Assembly: GCA_963709355.1 (NCBI GenBank)
Contig: CAVPVY010000005.1
Coordinates: 2,046,001-2,110,000 of the forward strand
From: PLOWO2-12-38-17 sp963709355
GTDB lineage: Bacteria > Planctomycetota > Brocadiia > Brocadiales > Brocadiaceae
Direction of reading: 5' to 3'
Length of the DNA stretch: 64,000 nucleotides
Under the pieces are notes generated by a model, which made no database searches, was not told the origin of the DNA, and saw nothing but the letters and a program-made list of their open reading frames with translations. The position numbers and the translations under genes are program-made. Shown one piece after another: positions 1 to 7,383 of this stretch (position 1 is the stretch's first letter; each line of letters opens with the position of its first letter).

Positions 1-741
1 GAGCATATCGTAAATCTTCTGGAACTCCTCCAGACTGGTTTCCTTAAAGTTCTGCCAGATCTCGCTTGCCTCTGTATTTCCCTTTTCGAGTTTCTTGAAC
101 CATTCCCTCGCCTCTTCTTCAAGTGCAGGATCTTTTTCTGCCTCCTGATGAAATTTCACGTAAAGATTATTTAGGTCTGTCACGGTGCAGAATTTCCCAA
201 TAACTTCGCTGCCCCATTTTTTATATGCAACAATCAATTGCCCGAATTGCGTCCCCCAATCACCGAGGTGATTGATTCCGACACAATTGTACCCTAGCGC
301 ACTGTATATATTGTATATTGCTCCTCCTATAAGCGCAGAACGAAGGTGGTGTACTGCAAGGTGTTTTGCAATGTTTGGAGAAGAATAATCAATAACGATT
401 TTCTTGTCAGCGCCAATATTATTCCTTCCGTAACGTTCAAGCTCATCCTGTATCTTCTTCAACACACTTTCTGAAAATATCACTTTATCAAGAAAAAAGT
501 TCAGATAAGGACCTGTGGCTTTTATTTCTACAACGGGACTTCTGATATGCAGTGTTTTAGCTAGTTCAGAGGCGATAACGTTTGGGGATTTTTTAAGCGT
601 TTTTGAAAGACTGTAACAGGGAAAGGCATAGTCACCCATCTTGAAGTCGGGCGGGACTTCTATGCGTTTTTCTATTTCGTCTTCAGAAAGACCTACTTTG
701 TCTTTTAATAGAAAAATAATGTTTTTTATAAAGTAATCCAT
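1..741 (-). CDS. argS: Arginyl-tRNA synthetase, N-terminal part (runs off left edge)
   Basis: Charges tRNA-Arg in the cytoplasm; class I synthetase. About 247 residues are present, starting at the ATG at 739-741. The N-terminal tRNA-binding (Add-1) domain covers roughly residues 1-90, with the family-typical PDFKMGDYAFPC and GPYLNFFLD segments. The Rossmann catalytic core then opens with SSPNIAK and continues through GINHLGDWGTQFGQL, which is diagnostic of ArgS. The HIGH signature, usually HVGH after SSPNIAKPM, reads AVHH here (HLAVHHLRS), so the first His is Ala and the Gly is His. The KMSKS half lies outside the window. The gene diverges from the secreted protein that starts at 909. The family call is firm; the meaning of the altered signature is not. 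Confidence 0.93.
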   Translation of the reverse strand, partial: MDYFIKNIIFLLKDKVGLSEDEIEKRIEVPPDFKMGDYAFPCYSLSKTLKKSPNVIASELAKTLHIRSPVVEIKATGPYLNFFLDKVIFSESVLKKIQDELERYGRNNIGADKKIVIDYSSPNIAKHLAVHHLRSALIGGAIYNIYSALGYNCVGINHLGDWGTQFGQLIVAYKKWGSEVIGKFCTVTDLNNLYVKFHQEAEKDPALEEEAREWFKKLEKGNTEASEIWQNFKETSLEEFQKIYDML

Positions 742-908
742 ACTTATGTAAGCTAAAAATAATTCGGCTTAATAAAATGATATTCAAAAAATTTTATCAT
801 AATTCCATGCTTAATCCATAGAAATTAGGTTTTAAGGGTTGACAAATGATTTTGGTTTATTTTTAATGATGCTGTAACTTGACCGTTTCTAATTTCCGGT
901 AGCGTATA

Positions 909-2063
909 ATGAAAAAATGTCTATTGGCTATATTATTTATTGTATGTTTCTCAAATATAGGTTTTTGCTTAAATGTCCAGGATAGTCTGGATGAATTAGC
1001 GTATGTACAATTAAGAATATCTGAAAGAACAATAGAAATGTATCCCTTTTTTGCAGGATGGGCAACTCACGACAAAAACGAACTAAGGGAATGTGTTCAA
1101 GACGATATAAAAGGTCTAAATAAAATTAGGGAATATCTTTTGAAGTTAAAGGTTCATAAAGATGTTAACATACTTAAGGATATGAATATCGCTTTGATTA
1201 ACAAACTTCATGATACATGTTGTCGTATACCAAATAAGAATATAACGTGGCTAGAAAAAGATTATAATAAATTTTTTAGGAGACAAGCGCTTGTTTATAT
1301 AAAAGAGCTGGAAATAATTGAAAATAAATATGGAATAAAAAAATTGCCAGATACTATAGATTCTACCGAAGAAGAAATAAATCTTATAAAAGATAAAAAA
1401 GATAGAAACAGATATCTGCATTGTTTAAAGTTAATTAAGCGTCGTCAGGACAAAATGGCATTTGTTCTTTTAAACAAACTCAGAGATAAGTACGAAGATA
1501 CTCCATTTGCCGATTGCATAATGTTGAGAATCTCTGATTGCCTTGGTCCATATGTATACGGCCTTACTGTAAAGCAGCGTGGAAAAATTGATGCAGGATT
1601 ATTTTCTTTCCTCGTAGCTGTGCAAGAAAAAGGTTTAGAAAATGTTGCGCCGATTCGTATGAGCGAATCTAGTGATTACCATACAGCAAAAATCAAAGAA
1701 GTCGCTTTGGAAGATATAGGGTGTTTTCAGATAGCTGATGTAGTGATGTCAATTCTCTCTGATATAATTGGTAATAATAGATATTCTCCTGTATTGTATG
1801 AGTCATTTATTAACTGGAGAAGCGAATACCAGGTAAATCTGATGGGTTGTTCTAATATGTCTCCAATACCAAATGACGAGTACAATGAAGTACGTTGGCA
1901 ACTGGTAAAGTTCATTAAAAAATATCTCAAAAAAAGAAAAGATGATACATGGGCGCGCGTTCAAATTGACCTTTTATTAAGAGAGCCTAATATTATGCGC
2001 GGAGGTCCATTCGGGAATACCATTCTAAATTATGCAAAAGAGCGCTACATGAAGAAAGATTAA
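909..2063 (+). CDS. Secreted protein of unknown function
   Basis: A 384-residue protein with a clear N-terminal signal peptide: a KK start, a hydrophobic core to about residue 18, and likely cleavage after GFC near residue 20. The mature part is charged, alpha-helical in character and rich in Lys and Asp/Glu, with no catalytic motif I recognise. A helical pair-like stretch around residues 150-210 could be a TPR-like fold, but this is a guess. The ATG at 909 is the only sensible start, since the signal peptide begins there; no strong ribosome binding site precedes it. It is followed 41 bases later by the PD-(D/E)XK-type gene on the same strand, so the two may be co-transcribed. It is AT-rich like its neighbours. 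Confidence 0.7.
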   Translation: MKKCLLAILFIVCFSNIGFCLNVQDSLDELAYVQLRISERTIEMYPFFAGWATHDKNELRECVQDDIKGLNKIREYLLKLKVHKDVNILKDMNIALINKLHDTCCRIPNKNITWLEKDYNKFFRRQALVYIKELEIIENKYGIKKLPDTIDSTEEEINLIKDKKDRNRYLHCLKLIKRRQDKMAFVLLNKLRDKYEDTPFADCIMLRISDCLGPYVYGLTVKQRGKIDAGLFSFLVAVQEKGLENVAPIRMSESSDYHTAKIKEVALEDIGCFQIADVVMSILSDIIGNNRYSPVLYESFINWRSEYQVNLMGCSNMSPIPNDEYNEVRWQLVKFIKKYLKKRKDDTWARVQIDLLLREPNIMRGGPFGNTILNYAKERYMKKD

Positions 2064-2104
2064 ATACCTATATTCTTTATTATACTTAATAAGATATTAT
2101 CAGC

Positions 2105-3361
2105 ATGAAGGTCGAAAGAAACAAACTCAATAATTTATTTAACCAATACGATGTGGAGGAAAATGCCGTTACAAATGCCTTTCTACAAACCCTTGCAGGA
2201 AACGAAGGCTTACTGAAAGATTTTCTCCTGAAATATTTTGAAATTAAAGTCGGAAGAAACCATACGGTTACAATTAGCTCGCAAAAAAGGCCCTCTTCAT
2301 CAGAAGATTCTGGAGGAAATAAAGAAGAATCAGAAGGGAGACCTGATGGTTGGATCATAATAAAAGATGACAGTAAGACTGATGCCAGTAAGGCTATAGC
2401 TTTTGAGGTAAAAATAAAAAGGGCTAAGATAAATAAAGAACAATTACGGAAACACAGTAAGTGCTTACGTATTTACGATGAAAAATTTATTTGCGTTATA
2501 ACTCCTGACGACGAGAATCCTATTCCTGAGTTAAAAATTGAAAATGTAAGTATTAAATGGCTACCATGGCGTGATATTTACAATTTTATCGGTAATGTAA
2601 AAAAGAAAAATTCTGAATTGTCTGAATTTCTAACAAAACAACTAAAGGAGTATTTGTATATGGTAAAAGATTTGGTAGGTTTCCAGGGAATAAACTACAC
2701 ACCAGAAGAGTATAATCATCAAGAGGCTAAGATTATCTTAAGAAATTTAATTAAAGAAATAAGACGAAAGATTCAAGAGATATATCCAGCATTAAACTAT
2801 GAACGGGATAGAATCAGTGAAAAAACTCATGAGTATCAAGTATATCATGATAATGTATGGTCTTATTTAGCAAGATGCGAAACCCACACCAAAGATATTC
2901 ATTTTACCTTTTGGCTGGATAAAACTCATATGGGTATAGGCTTAACGGTTCCTAATGATGCGAAAGACAGATGGAAAAGATTAAACTCCATATGCGGGGA
3001 TAATTTCGAGGAATTTAAAGGAAAATTATTTGAATTAAGGGGAAAGGTTCCCAATTTACATTTAGAATTTGTACATAGACATTCTATAATACGGAAGAAA
3101 CTTATAGTTGATGGAATTATAGAAATGGACTTTGATACACTGGAAGGAAAGGAACAGGAAGGCGTCAAACAAAACAAAAAATGGCTTTCTGTAATAAGAG
3201 AGTTAATAGAAAATAAGAAAGGTAATGCGCAATTTATGGTACTGACAAGACTTTTTTATGAAGATTATCGTAACAAAATGAAAAACCATAAAGAATGTAA
3301 GGATTTTGTTGTACAAACGACTGAACATTTTAAAGATATCTATAATTACCTAACACGATAA
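2105..3361 (+). CDS. PD-(D/E)XK nuclease-superfamily protein
   Basis: A 418-residue cytoplasmic protein. Residues about 75-110 carry a PD-(D/E)XK-like core: GRPDGWIII, a spacer strand, then AFEVKIKR followed by a helix beginning NKEQLRKH. The Asp and the Glu-x-Lys are at the expected spacing for a metal-dependent nuclease active site. The N-terminal 30 residues (VTNAFLQTLA) resemble the helical start of PD-(D/E)XK families found in defence contexts. The C-terminal 200 residues (FTFWLDKTHMGIGLTVPND) look like a separate alpha/beta domain of unknown role. No methyltransferase or helicase partner is adjacent; the upstream neighbour is a secreted unknown and the downstream gene, trpS, is convergent. 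A stand-alone restriction or DNA-repair nuclease is plausible but unproven. Confidence 0.6.
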   Translation: MKVERNKLNNLFNQYDVEENAVTNAFLQTLAGNEGLLKDFLLKYFEIKVGRNHTVTISSQKRPSSSEDSGGNKEESEGRPDGWIIIKDDSKTDASKAIAFEVKIKRAKINKEQLRKHSKCLRIYDEKFICVITPDDENPIPELKIENVSIKWLPWRDIYNFIGNVKKKNSELSEFLTKQLKEYLYMVKDLVGFQGINYTPEEYNHQEAKIILRNLIKEIRRKIQEIYPALNYERDRISEKTHEYQVYHDNVWSYLARCETHTKDIHFTFWLDKTHMGIGLTVPNDAKDRWKRLNSICGDNFEEFKGKLFELRGKVPNLHLEFVHRHSIIRKKLIVDGIIEMDFDTLEGKEQEGVKQNKKWLSVIRELIENKKGNAQFMVLTRLFYEDYRNKMKNHKECKDFVVQTTEHFKDIYNYLTR

Positions 3362-3383
3362 ACAGAGGTTGATAACTGATTAA

Positions 3384-4361
3384 TCAAACCAAACCCATCC
3401 TCTTCTTGACCTCTATCATTGTCTCCTCTGCCATACGCCTGCACCTTTTTGCGCCTGTTTGCAGGATATTTACCAGAGAATCTGTATTTTTAATCAATCG
3501 CTCATATTTAAGGCAGATAGGGGTCAGATGTTCAACTATGTTTTCTGATAAAATCCTTTTACACTCAATACAGCCTATCTCAGCAGTCCGACACACTATA
3601 TTAACGTGTTCAATCTGTTCTTTCTTTGAAAAATGTTTGTGTAATGTAAAAAGATTGCAGATGTCAGGATTCCCTGGATCGGTGCGCCTCTTTCTATTCT
3701 CGTCTGTAACGGCAGTTGATAGTTTTTTCCAGATTGATTCGGGGGATTCTACAAGTGAAATGTAATTACCAAGGCTCTTGCTCATCTTGGTCTTGCCATC
3801 GAGACCCATGATTCTAGGGGCTTCGGACAATATCTCCTGTGGTTCTGGAAATAATTCGCCATATCGCATGTTGAATTTTCTTGCAATCTCCCTTGATAAT
3901 TCAATATGTTGAACCTGGTCTTCACCTACAGGGACAACCTCACCCTTATAAAGCAGGATGTCAGCCGTCTGCAGAACTGGATAAGTAAACAATCCTGCAT
4001 TAATGTTTTCCCTGTGCTGTTTCGATTTGTCCTTAAATTGAGTCATCCGCTCGAGATGACCTATTGGAGTTATAGTGTTAAATATCCATGCAAGCTCCGT
4101 ATGTTCAGGTACGTGCGATTGAACAAAGATGGTACATTTTTCTGGGTCTAATCCGGCTGCGATATTAACAGCCGCTGCATTGAATATGCGTCTTTGCATT
4201 TCTTTAGGGTCATATTCGATGGTAATCGCATGATAATCCACAATGCAAAACAGACATTCATACTGGTCAATTAATCGTACCCAATTTTTAATGGCACCGA
4301 GATAATTACCGATGTGTACATCACCACTGGGTTGAATGCCGCTGAATAGCCGCTTTCTCAT
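3384..4361 (-). CDS. trpS: Tryptophanyl-tRNA synthetase
   Basis: Charges tRNA-Trp in the cytoplasm; class Ic synthetase of 325 residues, the normal length for bacterial TrpS. Seen directly: the HIGH-type motif in SGIQPSGDVHIGNYLG (residues 6-21), the GEDQVQHIELSREIA tryptophan and tRNA contact region near residue 147, and KMSKSLGN near residue 195. Its ATG overlaps the TGA of the upstream aminotransferase (4358-4361, ATGA), so it is translationally coupled and is the last gene of the aroF operon. The aromatic-residue leader peptide upstream of aroF would therefore also govern trpS if transcription reads through. It ends convergently 23 bases from the PD-(D/E)XK-type gene. Confidence 0.97.
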   Translation of the reverse strand: MRKRLFSGIQPSGDVHIGNYLGAIKNWVRLIDQYECLFCIVDYHAITIEYDPKEMQRRIFNAAAVNIAAGLDPEKCTIFVQSHVPEHTELAWIFNTITPIGHLERMTQFKDKSKQHRENINAGLFTYPVLQTADILLYKGEVVPVGEDQVQHIELSREIARKFNMRYGELFPEPQEILSEAPRIMGLDGKTKMSKSLGNYISLVESPESIWKKLSTAVTDENRKRRTDPGNPDICNLFTLHKHFSKKEQIEHVNIVCRTAEIGCIECKRILSENIVEHLTPICLKYERLIKNTDSLVNILQTGAKRCRRMAEETMIEVKKRMGLV

Positions 4362-5545
4362 AGAATCTTCCGTAGTATCCTCTTAATCCTGCGTGCAGCT
4401 TCCCTTGTATTTTTAATGCTGGGTACCAAAGCAAACCGCACATATCCCTCTCCAGGATTTAATCCATTTTCTGTTTTATCACTAATCCATGCCCCTGGCG
4501 TTGTCACAATTGCAATCTCAGGAGAAAGCAGTTTCTTTGCAAAGTCCACAGAAGTCATACCTTCAGGTACTTTTTGCCATAAATAAATCGTGGCATCCGG
4601 CGTACAATCTTGTAATTTTATTTTCTTGAAGGCATTTACAAGTAAATCCCTCTTAATCCTGTATTCATTTCTCATCTTCTCGACATGGATTTCATCACTG
4701 TACGCAGCAATGGCTCCATCCTGTATAAAAGTGGCAGTGCCCGAATCAATATTTGTCTTCACTTTTTTAAATATATCTATAATTCCTCTATCCCCCGCCA
4801 CCCAGCCCACACGGTAACAAGTCATAGCGCTTCTTTTTGACAAAGAGTTAAATACAATTACTCCCTCTTTTGTTACTTCCAAAATACTATGTGGCGGTTC
4901 ATTGAAATAAATTTCGCTATAAGCTTCGTCGGAGGCAATGATAATATTGTATTTCTTGCCAAATTCAACTATTTCTCTCAGGTACGAAAGAGACGCTGTG
5001 GCTCCTGACGGACTATTTGGATAGTTTATCCACATTAACTTTGTTTTTTTACATACTTCTTCTGGTATTGATTCTAAATCAATCAGAAATTTGTTCTCTG
5101 CCAGAAGAGGTACGTAATAAGGAATACCCTCGGCAAACAAAGTGCCTCGCGTGTATGGCGGGTATCCCGGTGTGGGAATAATCACATAATCGCCAGGATT
5201 GACAATCCCTTCATGGAAGTTGAAAACAGCCTCTTTTGAGCCTATCGTTGAAGAAACCTCTGAAGCATAGTCTAGTGAAACACCAAATCTTTTCTGAAAC
5301 CAATCAGCAATTGCATGTCGAAACTCAGTCGTACCAATGTAGCTTGGGTAACCTGACGATTTGCGGAGTGTTATTGCCTTTTGTGTTGCTTTGCGTACAA
5401 TCTCAGAAGTTGGCACTGTAGGATCACCCACACCAAAATCAATGGGCGTGATTCCTTGTGATTTTAATTTTTCAACTTCCTTATCAACTTCTGCAAAGGC
5501 ATATGCACCGATGGACTGAAGTCTCTTAGACGGTGTAAATTCCAT
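4358..5545 (-). CDS. PLP-dependent class I/II aminotransferase (LL-diaminopimelate aminotransferase-like)
   Basis: A 395-residue fold-type I aminotransferase. The Schiff-base lysine sits in FNSLSKRSAM at about residue 235, followed by the YRVGW arginine region; NYPNSPSGA near residue 175 is the PLP-ring Asn-Pro motif, and TPGYPPY near 127 is also typical. The N-terminal ITPIDFGVGDPTVPTSE is close to the LL-diaminopimelate / succinyl-diaminopimelate aminotransferase group (DapL/DapC). Because it sits between aroF and trpS, an aromatic aminotransferase role (phenylpyruvate or hydroxyphenylpyruvate) must also be considered; sequence alone does not separate these. It overlaps trpS by four bases and follows the flavin-binding gene by 83 bases. 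Confidence 0.8.
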   Translation of the reverse strand: MEFTPSKRLQSIGAYAFAEVDKEVEKLKSQGITPIDFGVGDPTVPTSEIVRKATQKAITLRKSSGYPSYIGTTEFRHAIADWFQKRFGVSLDYASEVSSTIGSKEAVFNFHEGIVNPGDYVIIPTPGYPPYTRGTLFAEGIPYYVPLLAENKFLIDLESIPEEVCKKTKLMWINYPNSPSGATASLSYLREIVEFGKKYNIIIASDEAYSEIYFNEPPHSILEVTKEGVIVFNSLSKRSAMTCYRVGWVAGDRGIIDIFKKVKTNIDSGTATFIQDGAIAAYSDEIHVEKMRNEYRIKRDLLVNAFKKIKLQDCTPDATIYLWQKVPEGMTSVDFAKKLLSPEIAIVTTPGAWISDKTENGLNPGEGYVRFALVPSIKNTREAARRIKRILRKIL

Positions 5546-5628
5546 AAATAGGTTTTTCCTTTCTCGTTCTTACTTAACGATTTTCGAAATCGGTTCTATC
5601 TCATCATAATCCACAAAAAATTGTCACA

Positions 5629-6129
5629 TTATTTTTTTGAAGGGTCGGTAACAACAAGCATAACCGGGCTTCTTTTTGCAGTCGTTTCCTTAATCTCTAT
5701 TTCCAGCACATTCGTCTTATTCAGCATCGCCTCTGTAAAAGGGACTTTGGGATTCTGAGGTGCATATTTATTGGCAAGTTTTTGAAGGGCTTCGTTTTTA
5801 GCATTAATATCGGAAAGTGTCTTTATTGTACCAAACATAATAACCGATTTGTAAGCGACTGAAGAAGCGCAGGTGGGCTGTTTTACAATAACATTATTAA
5901 CTTCTTCTACTTCAAAACAGATATTATTATTTATTCGGATATTATCTAACTTTTTTCCTTCGTTTGCGCAATGAATAATAATTTTATAAGCTTCTTTATC
6001 ATATATAAAATTCACGGGAGTAATGTAAGGTATTCCATTTGCGCATGTTCCTAATCTGCCTACCGTGGCAGTTGAAAGGATTTCCTCGATCTCGCATCTA
6101 TCTGTTATTTCCTTATCTTTTCTTCTCAC
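5629..6129 (-). CDS. Pyridoxamine-phosphate-oxidase-like flavin-nucleotide-binding protein (NimA-like)
   Basis: A 166-residue protein with the split beta-barrel of the PNPOx / NimA family. Family landmarks seen: the N-terminal helix DRCEIEEILSTATVGRLGT, the strand pair NGIPYITPVNFIYD, the phosphate-binding CANEGKKLDNIRIN, and the ICFEVEE strand. These proteins bind FMN (or F420 or heme in relatives) and are often annotated as 5-nitroimidazole resistance proteins, but native substrates are generally unknown. It begins three bases after the aroF stop and precedes the aminotransferase, so it lies in the aroF operon. Why a flavin protein belongs with aromatic amino-acid genes cannot be read from the sequence. 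Confidence 0.85.
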   Translation of the reverse strand: MRRKDKEITDRCEIEEILSTATVGRLGTCANGIPYITPVNFIYDKEAYKIIIHCANEGKKLDNIRINNNICFEVEEVNNVIVKQPTCASSVAYKSVIMFGTIKTLSDINAKNEALQKLANKYAPQNPKVPFTEAMLNKTNVLEIEIKETTAKRSPVMLVVTDPSKK

Positions 6130-6132
6130 AGA

Positions 6133-7149
6133 TTATATTTTTCTTCCAACTGCTTCAGCTACAGGTCTTAACTCTTGCATTAGATTGTCAAATGCTTCAA
6201 GGGTAATTGTCTGTGGGCCATCTACAAATGATTTTTCAGGCTCAGGGTGAGTTTCAATTAATAATCCATCAGCGCCTACCGCTATTGAGCCTTTGGACAT
6301 GGGATTCACAAGACTCCTTTTCCCAGTCCCATGGCTAGGATCTACGATAACAGGAAGGTGTGTCATCTCCCTGAGTAATGGCACGATGCTTAAAGAAAGT
6401 GTGAAACGGGTATGCGTCTCAAATGTCCGAATGCCCCTTTCACACAAAATAACATTTGGATTATTCTGCGCCAGAACATACTCTGCCGCAAGCAGGAATT
6501 CTTCAACCGTAGCGGACATCCCACGCTTTAAAATCACTGGCTTACCTGATTCGCCCACGGCGCGCAATAACAAGAAATTCTGCATATTGCGCGTTCCTAT
6601 CTGTAAAATATCGCTGTATTTACTTACTAACTTCACATGTTCAGGAGTAAGTACCTCAGTAACAATAGGTAATCCTACCTCCTCACGTGCACGTGCCAGA
6701 TGCACCAATCCCTCTTCCTGCAAACCTTGGAAAGTATAAGGATTGCTCCGTGGTTTGAAGGCGCCTCCCCGCAATGCAGTTGCACCTGCATCTCTGACCC
6801 TTTTCGCAATTTCAATAATCTGCTCTTTATTTTCTATCGCGCACGGTCCTGCAATGACTGCAATCTGATCACCGCCAACCTTCTTACCATTACCAAGATG
6901 AACAACTGTCTTAAAATCTTTTCCTTCCTTGCTTGCTAATTTATATGGGGCAAGGATTGGAACTGATTTCTCCACGCCCGGCAATACATCCCAGAAGTCG
7001 GCGGGTAATACACGCTCGTCACCTATAATGGCAATTACATTTCTGTTGGTCCCCTGTAAGAGAATCCCCTTCAAGCCAACCTTTTCTATGCTTTCAATAA
7101 CATGGTTAATATCTTTTTCCGCAGCTTCTGGCTTCATTACAATAATCAT
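6133..7149 (-). CDS. aroF: 3-deoxy-7-phosphoheptulonate (DAHP) synthase, type I-beta
   Basis: Condenses phosphoenolpyruvate and erythrose 4-phosphate to DAHP, the first step of the shikimate pathway. It has 338 residues. Residues 1-70 form the ferredoxin-like N-terminal domain typical of Thermotoga-type enzymes, where Phe and Tyr bind for feedback control. The barrel follows: AVIAGPCAIEN near 98-107 (metal-ligand Cys), GGAFKPRSNPYTFQG, LKRGMSATVEEF, ILCERGIRTFE and VIVDPSHGTGKRS near the end (metal-ligand His). First gene of a minus-strand operon with the NimA-like protein, an aminotransferase and trpS. The 5' leader holds an aromatic-residue leader peptide and a terminator (7181-7287), so expression is probably attenuated by aromatic amino-acid supply. 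Confidence 0.95.
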   Translation of the reverse strand: MIIVMKPEAAEKDINHVIESIEKVGLKGILLQGTNRNVIAIIGDERVLPADFWDVLPGVEKSVPILAPYKLASKEGKDFKTVVHLGNGKKVGGDQIAVIAGPCAIENKEQIIEIAKRVRDAGATALRGGAFKPRSNPYTFQGLQEEGLVHLARAREEVGLPIVTEVLTPEHVKLVSKYSDILQIGTRNMQNFLLLRAVGESGKPVILKRGMSATVEEFLLAAEYVLAQNNPNVILCERGIRTFETHTRFTLSLSIVPLLREMTHLPVIVDPSHGTGKRSLVNPMSKGSIAVGADGLLIETHPEPEKSFVDGPQTITLEAFDNLMQELRPVAEAVGRKI

Positions 7150-7180
7150 TTGACTACACCTCCACCAATGACCATGGACA

Positions 7181-7217
7181 AAAAAAAGCCCTAAAACAAA
7201 AGGTTTTAGGGCTTTTT
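7181..7217 (-). terminator. Intrinsic terminator / attenuator hairpin in the aroF leader
   Basis: Read on the minus strand, arms 7203-7217 and 7183-7197 are perfectly complementary over 15 bases with a five-base loop, followed by a run of U from the A tract at 7181-7187. It lies only about 32 bases before the aroF start, after the leader peptide, which is the position expected for an attenuator rather than for the end of an operon. Its 5' arm (7206-7213) can instead pair with 7239-7246 in the leader, so the two structures exclude each other. It is nearly symmetric and could also act on plus-strand transcripts, but the plus-strand gene begins downstream. Confidence 0.85.
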
Positions 7218-7242
7218 CTTGATATCTTAAATTAAATCAACC

Positions 7243-7287
7243 CTAAGACCAACCTCTTTTATAATATCTAAAAGAATAAAATTTCAT
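7243..7287 (-). CDS. Aromatic-residue leader peptide of the aroF operon
   Basis: A 14-codon reading frame, MKFYSFRYYKRGWS, then TAG. Six of 14 residues are aromatic: Phe3, Tyr4, Phe6, Tyr8, Tyr9 and Trp13. It lies between a good promoter and the terminator hairpin upstream of the DAHP synthase gene, the layout of classical amino-acid attenuators such as those of pheA or trp. The frame ends inside the antiterminator strand: the UAG stop at 7243-7245 is within UUAGGG (7241-7246), which pairs with CCCUAA in the terminator's 5' arm. A ribosome finishing the peptide would cover that strand and allow termination; one stalled at the Phe/Tyr codons would leave it free. No Shine-Dalgarno is visible, and the promoter places +1 at about the AUG, so the leader may be translated leaderless. 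Confidence 0.75.
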   Translation of the reverse strand: MKFYSFRYYKRGWS

Positions 7288-7293
7288 AGCGAA

Positions 7294-7322
7294 AGTTTAC
7301 TTAACAAGATATTTATTGTCAA
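7294..7322 (-). promoter_or_regulatory. Sigma-70-type promoter of the aroF operon
   Basis: On the minus strand a perfect TTGACA -35 (7317-7322) is separated by 17 bases from TAAACT (7294-7299), a four-of-six match to TATAAT. The predicted start is near 7286-7288, at the AUG of the leader peptide. The promoter faces away from the membrane/TPR gene, whose usable start lies at 7384. Confidence 0.65.
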
Positions 7323-7383
7323 GTCTAATTTAAATGTGTTATCTTTAGCTAATAAGCCCCTAAGATTCAAACATTATAGTTAC

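Noticed and set aside
4330..4420. T-box riboswitch for trpS
   Set aside because: trpS overlaps the aminotransferase gene and has no leader; control is better placed upstream of aroF.
6293..6939. Plus-strand frames across aroF
   Set aside because: Antisense shadows without homology or a ribosome binding site; the same holds for most other long antisense frames in the window.
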